From assembly GCA_003427395.1 (NCBI GenBank), contig BFEA01000105.1, positions 730,507 through 777,636 of the forward strand: a stretch of DNA of 47,130 bases, read 5' to 3'. The stretch is from Chara braunii. Lineage: Eukaryota; Streptophyta; Charophyceae; Charales; Characeae. The notes below the pieces were generated by a model, which was not told the origin of the DNA, searched no databases, and worked only from the letters and a program-made list of their open reading frames with translations. Below, in pieces: positions 44,372 through 47,130 of the stretch. Position 1 is the stretch's first letter; every line of letters starts with the position of its first letter. Both the position numbers and the translations under genes were made by a program.

Positions 44372-45330
44372 ATGAAAGCCTAAAAACAAAAATTGTTAGA
44401 TTTGCACACTTGTTTTTAAAGATTTTGATATTACATTTTTCAGGTCTCCTACAGAAAAAAAATTATATATAAAGTAAATTCATCGTAAAAATCGAATAGA
44501 AAAATATTCTTTTAGAACCAGTGGAAGTGGTGAGGAGAGAAACAAGTTTTTTACAAAACGTCGCTACCTTGAAGAGCACTGTTAGTTTAGAAACCGAAAT
44601 ATCCCAATTTTTTATTTATCTAAAAGAATCATATTTATAGTTCTATAAGGTATCTACCAAGACGAACCTATTCAGGGTTTTTCTAAATACGCACACATAT
44701 TCTCCTGTTCGCAAATACATTTGTTTGGATATATTTTCTCATACATGGATGAATACATTGTTTTTTACTGTTTTTTATTTAAGTATTTTTCTATTTTTTA
44801 ATTTTAAATCGTGGTTGGCTAAGAATTTGAGGATGTCTCCCAAACAAAAGTTGTTTGAATACTTCTTTTATATAACATATATTTTTTGACAAAGTTTTTA
44901 CAGGTAACCTAAAAATGACTTACATTAATTTATAGTTCTATAAACTAGTTTTCACAGAGCTTGGATTTTACCAAACAGTTGAAAATGACTTATAGTTTTA
45001 TAAATAAGTATCAATTGAAACTATTTTTTTTAAACATCTTTCGAGTTCGCCTTGCCTTCCTTAAAGATTGTATTGTTTGAGCTATGCTTTTCGCCAATCT
45101 ACTGAAAATGACTTATACTATTATAACATGTTTTTGGCTCAAAAATATTTTCTTGCACATTTTGAGAACCGCTTGATTTTTTTTTCGTTTTTTTGCCTCC
45201 TTTCTCAAGAAACAGTTAAGAATGTTTTTTTTTATGTGTCAAAAAGAACAGTTTGACTCATACTTTCTAATTCTATAAAAAATGTTTGGTTTTGTGGTTT
45301 TGTTAGGTTTTCACGAATTCAGTATTTGTA
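44372..45330. repeat. AT-rich dispersed repeat, copy 2
   Basis: Same orientation and order of blocks as copy 1 at 36005. It lies between an (AATC)n array ending near 44308 and a (GATT)n run starting near 45335, as if inserted between inverted microsatellite arms. Confidence 0.7.
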
Positions 45331-45334
45331 ATCA

Positions 45335-46095
45335 ATTGATTGATTGATTCATCGATCGATTTTGAAAAAAAAAAACAAAAAAAACGGGGGAGGGGAGGGG
45401 AGGGGAGGTGATGATGTGGGCGATGATGGCAAGGAGGGGAAGTGCCAACCGCAACGAGGGATGGCGACAAGACCGTGGCGGGGTGGGGAGGAGGTGCAAG
45501 AGGAGGACGAGGAGGAGAACGAGAAGAAGAAGTGGTGGAGGACGAGGAGGAGGAAAAGAAACAAAGTAGGAGGAAGAGGAGGTTGCAGCGATGGGGGATG
45601 ACGATGAGGAGGACAAAACATAAGACGAGGACGAGGAGGAGTAGGAGGAGGTGGTCGTGGCGATAGAGGAGGATGAGGGGGAGGAGGAGGACGAGGAGGA
45701 GGAAGAAGAAGACAAGGAGCAAGAGAAGCCCGTAGTGATGCAGGAGGACGGTGACGAGGAGTAGGAGGAGGAGGAGTTGGACGACGAGGAGGAAGAAGAA
45801 GAAGAAGAGGACCGAGAGGAGGCCTCAGCAGTGGAGGATGGCGAGGAGGCCTCAGCAGTGGAGGATGGCGAGGGGGCCTCGACAGTGCAGGATGGCGAGG
45901 AGGAGGACAATGATGAGGAGAAAGAAGAAGAAGAGGAGAAGGAGCAGGAGGAGGAGACGATAGAGGAGGACAACGAGGAGTAGGAGGAGAAGAAGAAAAG
46001 TGGAAGGAGGAGTAGGGAAAAAAAGAGTAGGGGTTTGGAGGAGGAGAAGAGGAAAAGCGGAAGGAGGAGGACGAGGAGGACAAGGAGGACGATAA
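45335..46095. repeat. Composite module right part and long GGA array
   Basis: (GATT)n, an A-rich run and GATGGCAAGGAGGGGAAGTG (about 45425), then about 600 bp of GGA/GAG-rich DNA. Long open frames on both strands here (for example 276 codons, minus) are Ser/Pro, Glu or Arg runs produced by composition and are not supported as genes. Confidence 0.7.
45821..45901. repeat. 27-bp minisatellite, 3 copies
   Basis: GGCCTC.[GA]CAGTG.AGGATGGC starts at 45821, 45848 and 45875. Confidence 0.9.
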
Positions 46096-46947
46096 AGGGA
46101 GGTGGCTCGTCTGGACTGCGTGGGCGATGACGCGTTGGGTTGCGCTGGATGGCGTTGGAGTCGACAACGGCAACATCAAAACTTCATCGACAACCCACGG
46201 GCCAAGACGCGCGCGTAGGAGGACGCCATGGCTTCACTTTTGAATTTGAAAACGGGCCAATCTGCGTCGTCAATCTCGCAGATCTGACGGGCCAGATTGG
46301 GTCGTTTTATTTTTTATTTTAAAGGCCCTACCGGACTCCATTAATTTCTCCCACCCACCCCCCCGCTTAGCGTCTGCCCGCAACCCACCCCCTTGCCGCC
46401 CATGTCCCCATCCCAGTCCTCCCCCCAATTTTGTTTTCCAATCAGACGTGTGGCCCTGGGCATTCGACCGACTGGTTGTCCGATCAGACATTCCGAACGG
46501 TCAGGGGGGGCAGGATTGGTAACACAGGAAAAATCCCCCCCAAAAAAGTCAAGGGTGGATATCATATAATGAAGACAAACCCGAAATACCCTGAAAAAGT
46601 GTAAAGGTTTTATGCTAATTTAGCTCCCTTCAATTCTCTTGGTGTCGGTTAATTTGAAAACATTCCCAAATACCCCCCAAAGGTGAGATAAATGCCAAAA
46701 GGTGAGATAAATGCCAAAATGGCCCTAAATGATCGCAGTGGAGTGAAATGCCCTTCTAACAAGAAAATAACTTCGGTTCGACCCGACATCTTTGCAATAT
46801 TCTCTTACCGGGCACTAGACAGTCCGAATTTTTAAAATACCCCAGCACAGAGCCAACTTCCCAAAGGACAAATTCAATTTAGAGATGCCCGTACCGTGCT
46901 TCGTCATCTGTTCAAAATACCCCATAGGAGAGACTAGTAGAATGACC

Positions 46948-46950
<3 letters not shown>
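46096..46950. other. Non-genic stretch with a 19-bp duplication
   Basis: AGGTGAGATAAATGCCAAA is tandemly repeated at 46681 and 46700. 46555-46770 resembles 42110-42225. No gene is supported. Confidence 0.4.
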
Positions 46951-47018
<68 letters not shown>

Positions 47019-47042
47019 CACATTGTGTGCATGAATGATATG

Positions 47043-47091
<49 letters not shown>
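46951..47091. repeat. Two (TC)n microsatellites separated by 28 bp
   Basis: TC arrays at 46951-47016 and 47045-47091, each followed by CCACAC. The spacer includes ATTGTGTGCATGAATGATAT. Confidence 0.95.
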
Positions 47092-47093
<2 letters not shown>

Positions 47094-47096
47094 CAC

Positions 47097-47130
47097 CTGT
47101 CTCTTATACACATCTAGATGTGTATAAGAG
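47097..47130. other. Nextera mate-pair junction adapter (artefact)
   Basis: CTGTCTCTTATACACATCT is followed directly by its reverse complement AGATGTGTATAAGAG, cut off by the window end. This is the known Tn5 mosaic-end circularisation junction, not genomic sequence. Confidence 0.97.

Noticed and set aside
45349-46179. 276-codon minus-strand open frame, Ser/Pro/Leu-rich, with other long frames over the same DNA
   Set aside because: It is produced by GGA/GAG triplet repeats. All frames on both strands are open for the same reason and no domain is visible.

Overview
The window is nuclear DNA of a plant-type eukaryote. Its one clear gene is an intron-rich mitochondrial NAD-malic enzyme of the green-plant type, and the introns of that gene carry sequences derived from the U2 and U6 spliceosomal RNAs. 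Simple repeats, fold-back elements and a decayed Ty3/gypsy pol fragment fill much of the rest. No bacterial gene organisation is present. A streptophyte (land plant or charophyte alga) fits best. A charophyte such as Chara is possible, but this is inference. The last 34 bases are a sequencing-library adapter junction, so the right edge is an assembly artefact.

Layout. 1-430: remnant of a Ty3/gypsy polyprotein (minus strand). 430-9300: no convincing gene; many tandem duplications of 19-137 bp, two larger direct-repeat pairs, one hairpin element and several TATA-like sites. 9335-26222 (minus): a complete 19-exon NAD-malic enzyme gene. All 18 introns are GT-AG and the joined coding sequence is 1887 bp, or 628 codons plus stop, with no frame break. 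Intron 1 holds a U6 snRNA sequence (minus) and a defective U6-like copy (plus); intron 2 holds a 5' U2 snRNA fragment (minus). Two exon boundaries have been copied by short tandem duplication, which creates decoy splice sites. 26230-26600: 5' UTR and TATA-like sites. 27048-27462: a repeated CCAAT-bearing 13-mer upstream.

27500-38800: mostly non-genic. It contains an open reading frame at 30997-31440 that has a diverged, frame-broken relative at 37441-37828 on the other strand with mainly synonymous-type changes, a perfect 24-bp inverted repeat at 32437-32519, and a cluster of fold-back elements at 34430-35090. 36000-47130: AT-rich DNA with a 0.95-kb repeat present twice (36005-36975 and 44372-45330), a 220-bp fold-back element (43626-43845), and a composite low-complexity module (purine triplet array, AATC/GATT array, short GC-rich block) repeated about three times.

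Function. The enzyme oxidatively decarboxylates malate to pyruvate in mitochondria. The other elements are structural or mobile DNA. Nothing indicates that they work with it, except that the snRNA sequences sit inside its introns.
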